64,000 nucleotides of DNA from Pseudohongiella sp. (GTDB lineage: Bacteria; Pseudomonadota; Gammaproteobacteria; Pseudomonadales; Pseudohongiellaceae). How positions within the stretch are numbered: position 1 is the stretch's first letter; the number at the start of each line of letters is the position of its first letter. The DNA lies in contig JAUSCD010000030.1 of assembly GCA_030651695.1 (NCBI GenBank), positions 1-64,000 of the forward strand, given 5' to 3'. This document shows positions 20,112 to 29,760 of this stretch, in pieces. The notes below the pieces were generated by a model, which saw only the letters and a list, made by a program, of their open reading frames with translations, was not told the origin of the DNA and ran no database searches. Made by a program: the position numbers and the translations under genes.

Positions 20112-21434
20112 GTGATGAAAACAATCAGTATATTTGGATTGGGCTACGTCGGTTGCGTGAGTGCTGCCTGTTTCGCAAATGCGGGGCTTAACGTTATTGG
20201 TGTCGACATCAATGATGAAAAGGTGAAGTTGCTCAATCAGGGAAAATCGCCCATTGTTGAGCCGGGACTCGACGAACTGCTCGAGAAAATGGTGGGTGCC
20301 GGCAGACTGCGCGCAACTACCTCATGCGAAGATGCCGTCCGCAACTCAGACATCGCGTTTATCTGTGTCGGGACGCCGGGCAACGAACACGGTCAATTGC
20401 AGCTGTCTGCACTTCGCCATGTCAGTCAGGAAATAGGTGCTGCGTTAAAAACAGACAGCCGCCGGTACACGGTCGTAGTGCGAAGCACGGTATTGCCCGG
20501 GACGACATTAAAAAGTGTATGTGGCCCTTTGTACAAAGAAGCCGGTGCTTATGCCCGTTCAAGAATAAAGATTGCCGTGAACCCGGAATTCATGCGTGAG
20601 GGGACAGCCTTATCGGATTTTTCAAACCCGCCCTACACGCTGGTTGGTAGTGAGGATGAAGGCACCACCAATATACTCAGATCATTGTATGAGAGCGTCG
20701 ATGCACCATTCATAAACACACAGATTGCGACGGCGGAGACTGTCAAATATATCTCGAATGCTTACCACGCTCTGAAAGTTTGTTTTGCTAACGAAATTGG
20801 AGACGTCTGTGCCCGACTGGGTGTGGATTCTCAGGAAGTTATGCGCATCTTCAAACTCGACACCAAGCTCAACGTATCAGCGGCGTATCTCCGGCCCGGA
20901 TTTGCATTCGGAGGCTCCTGTCTGCCTAAAGATGTCAAAGCCCTGTTATATGCAGCGCACCATCTGGACGTCGAGATGCCTTTGCTGGACGCGATCATTC
21001 CATCGAACAATGCACAGATTCAGCAAGCGATCAACAATATTGTTGCAACCGGTGCAAAACGTATCGGTGTAGTGGGGCTGTCGTTCAAAGCTGATACGGA
21101 TGATCTCAGGGAAAGCCCTATGGTGATTGTTGTTGAAGCGCTCATCGGAAAGGGACTATCGGTACGAATTCTCGATGCCAATGTGGCGATTGCCAGTCTG
21201 ACCGGTGCCAACCGTCGCTACATAGTTGAGGAGATCCCGCACATCTCGATGTTGATGTGTGACTCGGCAGAGGCTTTGCTGGAGCACTCTGAAGTGCTGG
21301 TGATCGGTAGTGACAGTGAAGAGGCCGGTCAGGTACTGAAATATGCAGCGCCTGCGCAGACCGTGATTGATCTGACACGCGGGTGGCTGAAAATCAAACT
21401 CGAAAGCTGCGAAGAAGACAGAGCCGCCGCTTGA
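20112..21434 (+). CDS. GDP-mannose 6-dehydrogenase-like (AlgD-like) nucleotide-sugar dehydrogenase
   Basis: ISIFGLGYVGCVSAACFANAGLNVIGVDIN, NQGKSPIVEPGLDELL, VRSTVLPGTT, RPGFAFGGSCLPKDVKAL; close to AlgD from memory. Confidence 0.88.
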   Translation: MMKTISIFGLGYVGCVSAACFANAGLNVIGVDINDEKVKLLNQGKSPIVEPGLDELLEKMVGAGRLRATTSCEDAVRNSDIAFICVGTPGNEHGQLQLSALRHVSQEIGAALKTDSRRYTVVVRSTVLPGTTLKSVCGPLYKEAGAYARSRIKIAVNPEFMREGTALSDFSNPPYTLVGSEDEGTTNILRSLYESVDAPFINTQIATAETVKYISNAYHALKVCFANEIGDVCARLGVDSQEVMRIFKLDTKLNVSAAYLRPGFAFGGSCLPKDVKALLYAAHHLDVEMPLLDAIIPSNNAQIQQAINNIVATGAKRIGVVGLSFKADTDDLRESPMVIVVEALIGKGLSVRILDANVAIASLTGANRRYIVEEIPHISMLMCDSAEALLEHSEVLVIGSDSEEAGQVLKYAAPAQTVIDLTRGWLKIKLESCEEDRAAA

Positions 21435-23041
21435 TCAATCGTCGTAATACTTTTCCAGCGTCTGTATTCTTTATGCTGATGAGTTTTATGGTTGCCGCAC
21501 AAACTGAGCGCAGTGTTGAGTTGCCCGGTGTCAGCGCACAACAAGACGCCGGTCGACGGATTCGGGTTCAGCCAGGTGATAACCTCCAGTCCGTGTTCAA
21601 TGCTGTGAGATCCGGTGATGTCATTGAGCTGCCTGCAGGCGCACAATTTGCCGGACCATTTGTATTGCCGCAGCATGACGGCGATGGATGGGTAACCATC
21701 ATCAGCGTCGACTCACAGAACCGGTTGCCTGCAGCCGGCGTCAGAGTAACTCCGGAAGACGTGGTAGCAATGGCGACGCTGGTAGCTGAAACAGAACCTG
21801 TTATTCGCACTGCCCCCGCAGCTGCCTGGTACCACTTCATAGGTGTGGAGATCAGGCCCGGACACGCGGGCAATGTCCCCAACCATGTGGCAGGTACAAG
21901 GCGCACAGTAAATAATCTTGTAGAACTGAGCTCTGGGCGCAACCAGCCCGGGGATATGCCCCATCATATAGTGTTCGAACGCAGCTACCTGCACGGTGAT
22001 CCGGTTCTGGGGACGCGCCGTGGCATTGTCCTTAATGGTGCGCACATGGCGGTGATCGATTCTCATCTTTCTGACTTTAAAAGCAGAGATGATGCGCAGG
22101 CAATCGCGGGATGGGAAGGATCAGGCCCGTTTTTGATCCGCAACAATTATCTCGAGGCAACTGGTGAGAACGTCATGTTCGGCGGTGCCGATCCATCAGT
22201 GGCTGGCCGTATCCCCTCGGACATTGTGATCAGCGGGAATCACTTCTACAAACCCTTATCCTGGTTGCCCGGACACGCTGATCATGACGGTTCGCGCTGG
22301 TCCGTCAAGAATCTTCTTGAACTGAAGAACGCCAGCAGAGTGCTCATTGACGGCAATCTTTTTGAGCATAACTGGCCACAGGCACAGAACGGATTTGCAA
22401 TTCTTTTTACCGTGAGAAACCAGAGCGGCCGGGCACCATGGTCAGTTGTCGAGGATGTTGTGTTCACAAACAATATTGTTCGTCGCGTGGGTGCAGGAAT
22501 CAGTGTGCTTGGTTTTGACGACAACTATCCGAGTCAGCGTACCCGGCGTCTGCAAATCAGAAACAACCTGCTATACGAAGTTGGGGGGCAATGGGGAAGC
22601 GGTCGACTTTTTCAGCTACTGGATAGCCCTGCCGGTATAGAAATCAGTCACAACACGGCTGTGCAATCCGAAGCAATCATGTGGGTGGAGGGTGAGGCAG
22701 TTCCGGATATAACAATCACTCACAACATATTTATGCACAACATTGCGGGTTTTAGTGGAACCAATACGGCGCCGGGCCAGCAAAGTATTGACAGGTATTT
22801 TTCAGGATCCGTCACGATCCAGGGCAATGTACTGATTGGACCGGGTGGGGCCAACTATCGCGAGGGAATGACTCGCGTTTCCAATATTGCGGGTATGGAG
22901 TTTGCCGATCCCGTGGATGGTAACTTTACAAGGCCGCAGCAGGCAGTGCAGCAAAATACAGATTCGAATCCTGTACCCGGTGTGGATTTTGAGAAACTAT
23001 GCGCCGCACTTTCCATCCCCGACCGCCCGTCTTACTGCTGA
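21431..23041 (+). CDS. Secreted right-handed parallel beta-helix protein
   Basis: Probable TTG start and signal peptide; VQPGDNLQSVFNAVRSGDVIELPAGAQFAGPFVLP and repeated FTNNIVRRVGAG / IRNNLLYEVGG / ISHNTAV / ITHNIFMHN / IQGNVLIG turns. Confidence 0.85.
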   Translation: MINRRNTFPASVFFMLMSFMVAAQTERSVELPGVSAQQDAGRRIRVQPGDNLQSVFNAVRSGDVIELPAGAQFAGPFVLPQHDGDGWVTIISVDSQNRLPAAGVRVTPEDVVAMATLVAETEPVIRTAPAAAWYHFIGVEIRPGHAGNVPNHVAGTRRTVNNLVELSSGRNQPGDMPHHIVFERSYLHGDPVLGTRRGIVLNGAHMAVIDSHLSDFKSRDDAQAIAGWEGSGPFLIRNNYLEATGENVMFGGADPSVAGRIPSDIVISGNHFYKPLSWLPGHADHDGSRWSVKNLLELKNASRVLIDGNLFEHNWPQAQNGFAILFTVRNQSGRAPWSVVEDVVFTNNIVRRVGAGISVLGFDDNYPSQRTRRLQIRNNLLYEVGGQWGSGRLFQLLDSPAGIEISHNTAVQSEAIMWVEGEAVPDITITHNIFMHNIAGFSGTNTAPGQQSIDRYFSGSVTIQGNVLIGPGGANYREGMTRVSNIAGMEFADPVDGNFTRPQQAVQQNTDSNPVPGVDFEKLCAALSIPDRPSYC

Positions 23042-23083
23042 ATAACATCCTGTTTTCTTACGCCTCGTTTGCAGGGCTTTGCC

Positions 23084-24217
23084 ATGATCGCTATTTTCTG
23101 GATTAGCGCTTTGCTGATTGTCTACACCTTCGTCGGCTACCCACTGGTGCTTGTGCTTTGGGCGCGTGCGAAAGCCAGTGAAATACGCTGTGCTGACTAT
23201 GAGCCTGATGTCAGCGTACTGATTATAGCCCGCAATGAAGAAGCCTCTATTGGCAACAAGCTGACGAATATCCTGGCGATGGACTATCCTGCAGAAAAGC
23301 TCCAGATAGTAGTTGCGTCAGATGCTTCGACGGATCGCAGCAATGCGATTCTCTCGGAATTTGAAACCCGCGGCGTAAAAGTTGTAACCGGATTCAGCCA
23401 GAGGGGGAAACCGGCGAATCTCAACGAGTGCGTCCCTGAATTATCCGGCGAAATTGTGGTGCTGATGGACGCCCGCCAAAATGTTGGTGTTGATGCCATC
23501 CGTGCAATGGTGAGGAACTTCAAGGATCCTCTTGTTGGAGCTGTCAGCGGTGAACTGATGCTCATACCGCAGGCAAACGATAGCAACAAGTCCGCATCCA
23601 ATGGTGTTGGATTCTATTGGCGCTATGAAAAATTCATGCGTCGTCTGGAATCAGAAATTGATTCCTGCGTAGGCGCCACCGGTGCGGTCTATGCCATCCG
23701 CAAACGACTCTTTCACCCCATAGCATCAGATACCCTGCTGGATGATTTTCTGATTCCCATGAATATAGTGCGTCAGGGTTATCGTGTTGTATTTGAGCCT
23801 GCGGCAATTGCATGGGACGCCGCAGAAATCACCGCTGCCAGTGAGTTCCGCAGGAAAACCCGGACAATCGCAGGGAATTTCCAGATATTCGCCCGGGAGT
23901 CGTGGTTACTTGATCCATGGGTCAACCGCCTTTGGATTCAGACGATTTCACATAAGTTCTTTCGTCTGACAGCACCGGTTTTTCTGTTGCTGCTTTTTAT
24001 CAGCAATGTGTTTTTGCTGACCAATGCATTTTTTGTGCTGTGCCTTGTGCTGCAACTGCTTTTTTATGGTGCTGCCCTGGTGGGACACACAACTGAATCC
24101 CGATGGCGTGGCATCCGGCTGCTCTCGGTTCCTTATGCGTTCTGCGTGCTTAACTGGGCGACAGTGATAGGTTTCTCCCGGTTTTTATCAGGCAGGCAAA
24201 AGATCGTCTGGAAGTAA
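23084..24217 (+). CDS. Glycosyltransferase family 2, membrane-associated
   Basis: PDVSVLIIARNEEASIGNKLTNILAMDYPAEKLQIVVASDASTDRS, VLMDARQNV, C-terminal TMs. Confidence 0.92.
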   Translation: MIAIFWISALLIVYTFVGYPLVLVLWARAKASEIRCADYEPDVSVLIIARNEEASIGNKLTNILAMDYPAEKLQIVVASDASTDRSNAILSEFETRGVKVVTGFSQRGKPANLNECVPELSGEIVVLMDARQNVGVDAIRAMVRNFKDPLVGAVSGELMLIPQANDSNKSASNGVGFYWRYEKFMRRLESEIDSCVGATGAVYAIRKRLFHPIASDTLLDDFLIPMNIVRQGYRVVFEPAAIAWDAAEITAASEFRRKTRTIAGNFQIFARESWLLDPWVNRLWIQTISHKFFRLTAPVFLLLLFISNVFLLTNAFFVLCLVLQLLFYGAALVGHTTESRWRGIRLLSVPYAFCVLNWATVIGFSRFLSGRQKIVWK

Positions 24218-24303
24218 ATCGCAGCTTCTCTGCCTTCCAAAAAAACTGCTCGTAACGCAATACCCTACCTCAGTGCAATACCTTCAATAAAGAGAGAAAC
24301 AAA

Positions 24304-25257
24304 ATGACTTATCTGGTGACAGGTGGTGCAGGATTTATTGGTTCCCATATCGCAGCGTATCTGTGTTCACAAGGCGCCGACGTGCGTGTACTTGATAATC
24401 TATCCACAGGTAAACGAAGAAACCTGGATGGTTTGCCCGTTACATTTATTCATGGGGACATACGCGATCCCGGGTGTGTTGCCGGTGCTGTAGAGGGTGT
24501 GGACACGGTATTCCATCAGGCCGCATTGTGTTCGGTGGCGCGCTCTATGGCGGATCCTGCTGCCACTCATGATGTCAATGTCACTGGTACACTGACTGTG
24601 CTGGATGCGGCGCGCAATGCCCAGGTGCGTAGGTTTGTGATGGCTTCGTCGTCATCCGTTTACGGAGACACCGAAGAATTTCCGACGCACGAGGAGATGA
24701 AAGCTAATCCGCTGTCGCCGTATGCAGTCTCCAAACTGATTTGTGAGTTCTACTGTCAGCTTTACTGGAAAGCGTACAGGCTGGACACGGTGGCTCTGCG
24801 TTATTTTAATGTTTTTGGACCCCGTCAGGACCCTGACTCCGAATACTCAGCGGTGATTCCACGATTTGTTCAGGCTATGGTGCATGGTGTTTCGCCGCAC
24901 ATTTACGGTGATGGATCCCAGTCGCGTGACTTCACGTTTGTTAATGACGTTGTACAGGCCAATATTGCCGCAGCAACCAGCGCGTATGCGCCGGGTCAGG
25001 TGATGAATATTGCGTGTGGAAATCGCAGGAGCCTGCTTGATCTCATCAGTAATCTCGAGAGTATCATGCAGTGTCGGTCGCGCCCTGTATTTGAAACTGC
25101 ACGCAAGGGAGATGTTAAACATTCACAGGCGAGTATTGAAAAAGCGCAAAGCCTGATCGCCTTTGCGCCTGAAGTTGAATTTGATGAAGGTCTGCGCAAG
25201 ACCGTCGACTGGTTTATTGCGCAGGATCATTCACGTCAGATTCGTGTTGCTGTGTAG
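24304..25257 (+). CDS. NAD-dependent epimerase/dehydratase (extended SDR, WbpP/GalE-like)
   Basis: YLVTGGAGFIGSHIAAYLCSQGADVRVLDNLSTGKRRNL; SSSSVYGDTEEFPTHEEMKANPLSPYAVSK. Confidence 0.95.
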   Translation: MTYLVTGGAGFIGSHIAAYLCSQGADVRVLDNLSTGKRRNLDGLPVTFIHGDIRDPGCVAGAVEGVDTVFHQAALCSVARSMADPAATHDVNVTGTLTVLDAARNAQVRRFVMASSSSVYGDTEEFPTHEEMKANPLSPYAVSKLICEFYCQLYWKAYRLDTVALRYFNVFGPRQDPDSEYSAVIPRFVQAMVHGVSPHIYGDGSQSRDFTFVNDVVQANIAAATSAYAPGQVMNIACGNRRSLLDLISNLESIMQCRSRPVFETARKGDVKHSQASIEKAQSLIAFAPEVEFDEGLRKTVDWFIAQDHSRQIRVAV

Positions 25258-25262
25258 ACTAT

Positions 25263-27263
25263 TCAGCTGGCCGGTGTAATCCTGAAGACCGCATCTTCCA
25301 AAGCTGCACCATGACTGTACATCGAACTGCCAGCAGAGAGTGGATACGGTACTGTCCTGGTGCTCGTGAAGAAAACAGTCCCGTTGCGTGAATAGCTGAC
25401 GCGACCGGCATTGATGGTGATGCTGAACCTGTCGCCTGTTTTGAATGGCGTGTCGCCGCGATAGACGCCACGTTCTCGTACCTCGGCCAGCCCGTTTTGC
25501 AGTCTCAGCCCGAACACAAGATCTGCAGCAGCAGGAATTGATTTCGTCTGGGTAAAGCCTGCCAGGAACAGCGGCCCATAGGAGCGCGCTGTAAACTCCA
25601 GGGTCGCGTTTCCGGAAGTCAGGGTTTCTGATGAAACTGCTCCTGCGTCAGGACATCCGTCGCACCCGGATGTTTTTGTAAAGAGTTTCCCCTGAGAGGT
25701 AATATTCTGCGCGTTCTGCCAAAGCACAGGCGCGGATGCCGGCGGCGGGGAACTCTCGACAATCGGTGCGGGGCCTGCGCCGCGCCCAGCGGTTCCATTT
25801 AAATTCCCCCCCAGGTTGATGCCCAGATCAATACCCAGGTTACCGCCCAGACTTATTCCTAAGTCGATACCCGGATTACCGCCCGGATTGACACCTAAGT
25901 TGATACCCGGAGGACTATTGGTCGCTTCCGCCATCAACTGCTCAGGTATCTCCACAATAAAGGCGTCCAGTCTGGAGCCGCCCATATTCGTGGTCCAGAG
26001 AAAATAGCGCCCGGTCACATCAAGATTGCCTTTGGCAGCGCGCGCATAGTCGTTATCACCGCCCGCAGCGTCCAGATTTGTCATGGTGGGCGCTATAACG
26101 ACCGATTTGCCCGAGCCGTTCAGTGTCAGGCAGACAATCTCATTGGCATGTGCGCCACTATTGCGATTGACACTACTGCCACATGCATATTGCTGTTGGG
26201 CCGGAAGACGAGGATTGGCATTTGTATGAGAAACGTGTGCCGGGGCAGCTACATTCCAGTTGTTATTCGAATACACGGACTCACCCTGCAGTGTGCTTTT
26301 GGTGAAGTCCCACAATTTCCAGGTATTCGGTTTCTCGGCCCAGTTGTCTTGCGCGATCATATAACCGTGGCCCATGTCGGAATGCCCCGCAGCTCCATCA
26401 CGATCACGTAACATCCGCTCCTGACCCGTGCGCAGGTTTACAATCAGATTGTCTTCTCCATCCATACCATCGAGATCGGCCTTGATTACCAGCCATTCCC
26501 CACTGCGATCAATCTGGCATTCGTCAAATTCTCCGGTAATTGGATAGTAGTGGTACTTATTAGTATTTTCTTCAAACGCCATGCATCCCAGCGCACGATA
26601 GCCTCTGTTTTCCCGCACAGTGGCGGAATGGACCCGGTCGTCATCACTTGAGTGCATTTGCGTCAACATGTAGCCGGCGCCAAGTCCATGAGAGATATCT
26701 GCCACCGTGGTCATTTCTTCGGTGATTACGTCAAAACGCGAAATTCGGGGCCCATCGTTGATATAGAGTTTGGTTGGCATGGTGGCACTGAAGTACCAGC
26801 CTTCGCCGGTGGCCCAGCCCAGCCGGTGAGTTTTTGGAAACAGCGCACCCAAATCGCGCACTGCTCCGGTTGCCTTGTCGAACTCTAACAAGGTAGGACC
26901 CTTTCCTCCGCGGCTGGCGTCCAGGCCCAGAAAAATCAACATCGAGTCCATGCCCACGTGATTATTCATGTTCCGCCAATACGAGTAGCCGGCATAATTG
27001 ACACAATCGTTACCGGCACAATCGCTCGCATTGGTTAATCTTGACGCCTTCGTGTTATAGGGGGCAGGAAATGTGAATGCACCACGTTGTGGCAACAGGC
27101 TTTGAATGTTCCCCGGGCTTAGAACAGCGCGGATACCTGCCGTAACTGTAGTTTCTGTGAATCCACCGGGGGCGGGAGCGGCCATCGCCGGTGACATTTG
27201 AAGCAGACAAACGGGTAATGCAGCTAACAGAGAGCGGACTATCGGGAGTTTCTTATTGTACAT
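25263..27263 (-). CDS. Secreted protein of unknown function with internal Gly/Asn-rich 12-aa repeats
   Basis: Signal peptide MYNKKLPIVRSLLAALPVCLLQMSPAMAAPAPGG; 666 aa; no family recognised with confidence. Confidence 0.8.
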   Translation of the reverse strand: MYNKKLPIVRSLLAALPVCLLQMSPAMAAPAPGGFTETTVTAGIRAVLSPGNIQSLLPQRGAFTFPAPYNTKASRLTNASDCAGNDCVNYAGYSYWRNMNNHVGMDSMLIFLGLDASRGGKGPTLLEFDKATGAVRDLGALFPKTHRLGWATGEGWYFSATMPTKLYINDGPRISRFDVITEEMTTVADISHGLGAGYMLTQMHSSDDDRVHSATVRENRGYRALGCMAFEENTNKYHYYPITGEFDECQIDRSGEWLVIKADLDGMDGEDNLIVNLRTGQERMLRDRDGAAGHSDMGHGYMIAQDNWAEKPNTWKLWDFTKSTLQGESVYSNNNWNVAAPAHVSHTNANPRLPAQQQYACGSSVNRNSGAHANEIVCLTLNGSGKSVVIAPTMTNLDAAGGDNDYARAAKGNLDVTGRYFLWTTNMGGSRLDAFIVEIPEQLMAEATNSPPGINLGVNPGGNPGIDLGISLGGNLGIDLGINLGGNLNGTAGRGAGPAPIVESSPPPASAPVLWQNAQNITSQGKLFTKTSGCDGCPDAGAVSSETLTSGNATLEFTARSYGPLFLAGFTQTKSIPAAADLVFGLRLQNGLAEVRERGVYRGDTPFKTGDRFSITINAGRVSYSRNGTVFFTSTRTVPYPLSAGSSMYSHGAALEDAVFRITPAS
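25806..25914 (-). repeat. In-gene ~36-bp tandem repeat (about 3 units)
   Basis: Translates to GINLGVNPGGNP / GIDLGISLGGNL / GIDLGINLGGNL. Confidence 0.85.
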
Positions 27264-27556
27264 CGCGGTTTCCCTGCTGATGTGGCATCAGCGAAATATA
27301 AAAAAAGTGACGTGGTAGAAAAGCACTCATCAAGTGTTCACCTGAGGGCTGTGTCTTTAGACCCCATTTATGCCCAATTTCCGACATGATTCGGTAACGT
27401 CTTTGTAACAATGCTCCGAAATGAGACGCCACCGGTTGTGAAGTCGCGATTGTAGTCACTGCCTTTTCAGGTGATTACCCGATGCTATGTGACAAGAATG
27501 GGGAGTAGTCTCCTTTTTTTTATGCTGCCGCAGCACTATCAAGGAGAATCAATAAA

Positions 27557-28042
27557 ATGAACGAAGAATCGATCAGTTATTTACCCACCACAGGCAGCAG
27601 CTATGCCATGGCAATAAACACTGCCGAGAACAGTAGTGATGTGGGGAAGCAGGTAAAAATTGCTTCTGCCCGCGACATCGTTGATGCCAGACAAAAAGGA
27701 AGAATACTTGCGCAGGAAATTGGCGCCTCTTCTACCCAGGCAACGCTGGTGGCCACTGTCATCTCCGAACTCGCCCGAAATATCATTTTGTACGCCGGCA
27801 GTGGCGACATTTTTGTTAAAAAAGCGCACACGGAAAAAACAACAGGGATTGAGATTGTTGCCGTCGATCGGGGTCCCGGAATCGAAAATATTTCCAGAGC
27901 CATGATGAACGGATTTTCTACTTCTGGAGGCCTTGGTTTGGGCCTGTCCGGCGTCAAGCAAATAGCTGACAGTTTTCAGATCTCCAGCGAGCTGAATCAG
28001 GGCGTTCGCGTAGAGGTGATTATGTGGCTGGTAAAAAACTGA
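27557..28042 (+). CDS. rsbT: RsbT-like anti-sigma/serine kinase ATP-binding protein
   Basis: ARDIVDARQKGRILAQEIG...VISELARNIILYAGSGDI...VDRGPGIENISRAMMNGFSTSGGLGLGLSGVKQIADSF, very similar to remembered Bacillus RsbT. Confidence 0.93.
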   Translation: MNEESISYLPTTGSSYAMAINTAENSSDVGKQVKIASARDIVDARQKGRILAQEIGASSTQATLVATVISELARNIILYAGSGDIFVKKAHTEKTTGIEIVAVDRGPGIENISRAMMNGFSTSGGLGLGLSGVKQIADSFQISSELNQGVRVEVIMWLVKN

Positions 28043-28165
28043 GACAAAATTTGAATACTAGTACATGAATTCACTCTATATGTGTGATATCGCACGGATT
28101 GATCAAAGTGTTTGCCATACTGTTGCTTCAGGTTTACGTTTTTACAAAAACGGAGAGCACGGAGA

Positions 28166-29092
28166 ATGGCAATACATGCACATGTCCCACAGCAAACAGC
28201 TTACAAAAAGCTACTGAGCTCGTACCTGGATAACGGGGGTGAAAGCGCCCTCACTGTAGCCTATGAACTGGGCAGAAGAAATTTACAGAATGGCACCGGG
28301 TTGCTGGAGCTGGCAGAAGTCCACCAGAAAGCACTCGATGAAGTTCTCGGCACAGTTGATGACAATTCTGTCACACGAAGAGACATCAACAGAGCGGCAA
28401 GTAGATTTTTAAGTGAAGCAATTTCGCCATTTGAAGTTGCGCGGCTTAGTAGTCGCAACGCTAATGATGCGTTAATAAAACTCTATGAGGTTTTTGAGAG
28501 CGAAGCCAAGCGCATCGCGCACAGACTTCACGATGAGTCCGCTCAGATGCTTGCGGTGGTTTATCTGGAGCTGGCAGAGATTGCCAAGGACTCCCCTGAT
28601 CACACAGCAGAACGCATACTCCAGGTGGTTGGCCACCTTGATGAGGTGTCCTCCCAGCTGAGAAGCCTGTCTCACGAACTGCGCCCTATTATTCTGGACC
28701 GGTTGGGTCTGCTGCCGGCATTACGCGCGCTGGTGAACGGAGTCAGAAAAAGAAGTGGACTTATTATAGATATCAGTGGAGACACTGAAGGTCGACTGGA
28801 CTCCCAGCGTGAGACCGTAATCTACCGGACCGTTCAGGAAGCACTCACCAATGTCAGTCGTCACGCAAAGGCCAGCCACGTGGATATCCACATCTGGCGC
28901 GATAGCAGCTGTATATGTTGCTCCATCAGTGACAATGGCAACGGCATGAAACTGTCTTCCCAAGGCTCGGTGGAGTCTCCCGGGCTCGGTCTGATAGGCA
29001 TCAAGGAAAGAGCGCGAGCTCTTGGTGGGGACTGCGAAATTTCGTCGTGCCCTGAATCTGGAACAACTTTACAGGTGATGATTCCACTATGA
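28166..29092 (+). CDS. NarL-class sensor histidine kinase (HisKA_3-HATPase) with RsbU_N-like N-terminus
   Basis: AKRIAHRLHDESAQMLAVVYLEL phospho-acceptor His; TVQEALTNVSRHAKASHVDI N-box; SPGLGLIGIKERARALGGDCEISS G-box; N-term YLDNGGESALTVAYELGRRNLQNGTGLLELAEVHQKALDEVLG. Confidence 0.9.
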   Translation: MAIHAHVPQQTAYKKLLSSYLDNGGESALTVAYELGRRNLQNGTGLLELAEVHQKALDEVLGTVDDNSVTRRDINRAASRFLSEAISPFEVARLSSRNANDALIKLYEVFESEAKRIAHRLHDESAQMLAVVYLELAEIAKDSPDHTAERILQVVGHLDEVSSQLRSLSHELRPIILDRLGLLPALRALVNGVRKRSGLIIDISGDTEGRLDSQRETVIYRTVQEALTNVSRHAKASHVDIHIWRDSSCICCSISDNGNGMKLSSQGSVESPGLGLIGIKERARALGGDCEISSCPESGTTLQVMIPL

Positions 29093-29733
29093 ATGTTAAT
29101 ACACGCAAGCGAGTAGTGATTGCGGACGACCACGCCATGTTTCGCCAGGGTCTGAAAGGTATGCTGGAAGGCGACGAATACGTGGTTGTTGGCGAGGCGG
29201 AAAACGGCCACGATGCGATTCGTACGGTAAGGCAGCAGACACCGGATCTGGCAATCCTGGATTTCAGTATGCCGCTGTTGAATGGTATCGATGCTGCCCG
29301 TGATATTCAGCGCCGGTCGCCAGAAACCCACGTGGTTTTGCTGACCATGTATGACGATGACACGTGTGTATTTGAGGCTTTGCGCGCCGGCGTGAGAGGG
29401 TACGCTCTGAAAACGCAGACCTCTACTGATCTGCTCGGCGCACTACGCGAAGTGATGAAAGGCGCGGTCTATCTGAGTCCGGACATTTCAGATTCTGTTG
29501 TTAACGCTTATGTCTCTAAAACCGACATCAAGTCAGAGGTGTTGAGCGAGCGGGAAAGACAGGTTCTGCAACTTATTGCGGAAGGTCATACTACCAAGTC
29601 CATCGCTGCCATGCTGTTCGTAAGTGTCAAGACGGCTGAATCGCATCGCACCCATATCATGCAACGTCTTGGGCTCCACAACATTGCTAGCCTTGTTCGA
29701 TATGCTATACGTCGGGGAATGATCAAGGCCTGA
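29089..29733 (+). CDS. NarL/LuxR-family response regulator
   Basis: VVIADDHAMFRQGLKGML, DLAILDFSMPLLNG receiver Asp, LSERERQVLQLIAEGHTTKSIAAMLFVSVKTAESHR HTH. Confidence 0.95.
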   Translation: MNVNTRKRVVIADDHAMFRQGLKGMLEGDEYVVVGEAENGHDAIRTVRQQTPDLAILDFSMPLLNGIDAARDIQRRSPETHVVLLTMYDDDTCVFEALRAGVRGYALKTQTSTDLLGALREVMKGAVYLSPDISDSVVNAYVSKTDIKSEVLSERERQVLQLIAEGHTTKSIAAMLFVSVKTAESHRTHIMQRLGLHNIASLVRYAIRRGMIKA

Positions 29734-29760
29734 CAGAGTAAATATATAAGAGGCAACCAA

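Noticed and set aside
3669-25257. Complete exosortase (XrtA)/PEP-CTERM locus
   Set aside because: Gene repertoire overlaps with XrtA-associated EPS clusters, but no exosortase or PEP-CTERM tail is visible in this window; could lie upstream.
27253-27459. 68-aa minus ORF upstream of the secreted protein
   Set aside because: No recognisable domain, overlaps the start of 25263-27263 and probable promoter region; likely spurious.
27495-27525. GGAG-tagt-CTCC followed by T-run as a strong terminator
   Set aside because: Only a 4-bp stem; too weak to call without expression data.
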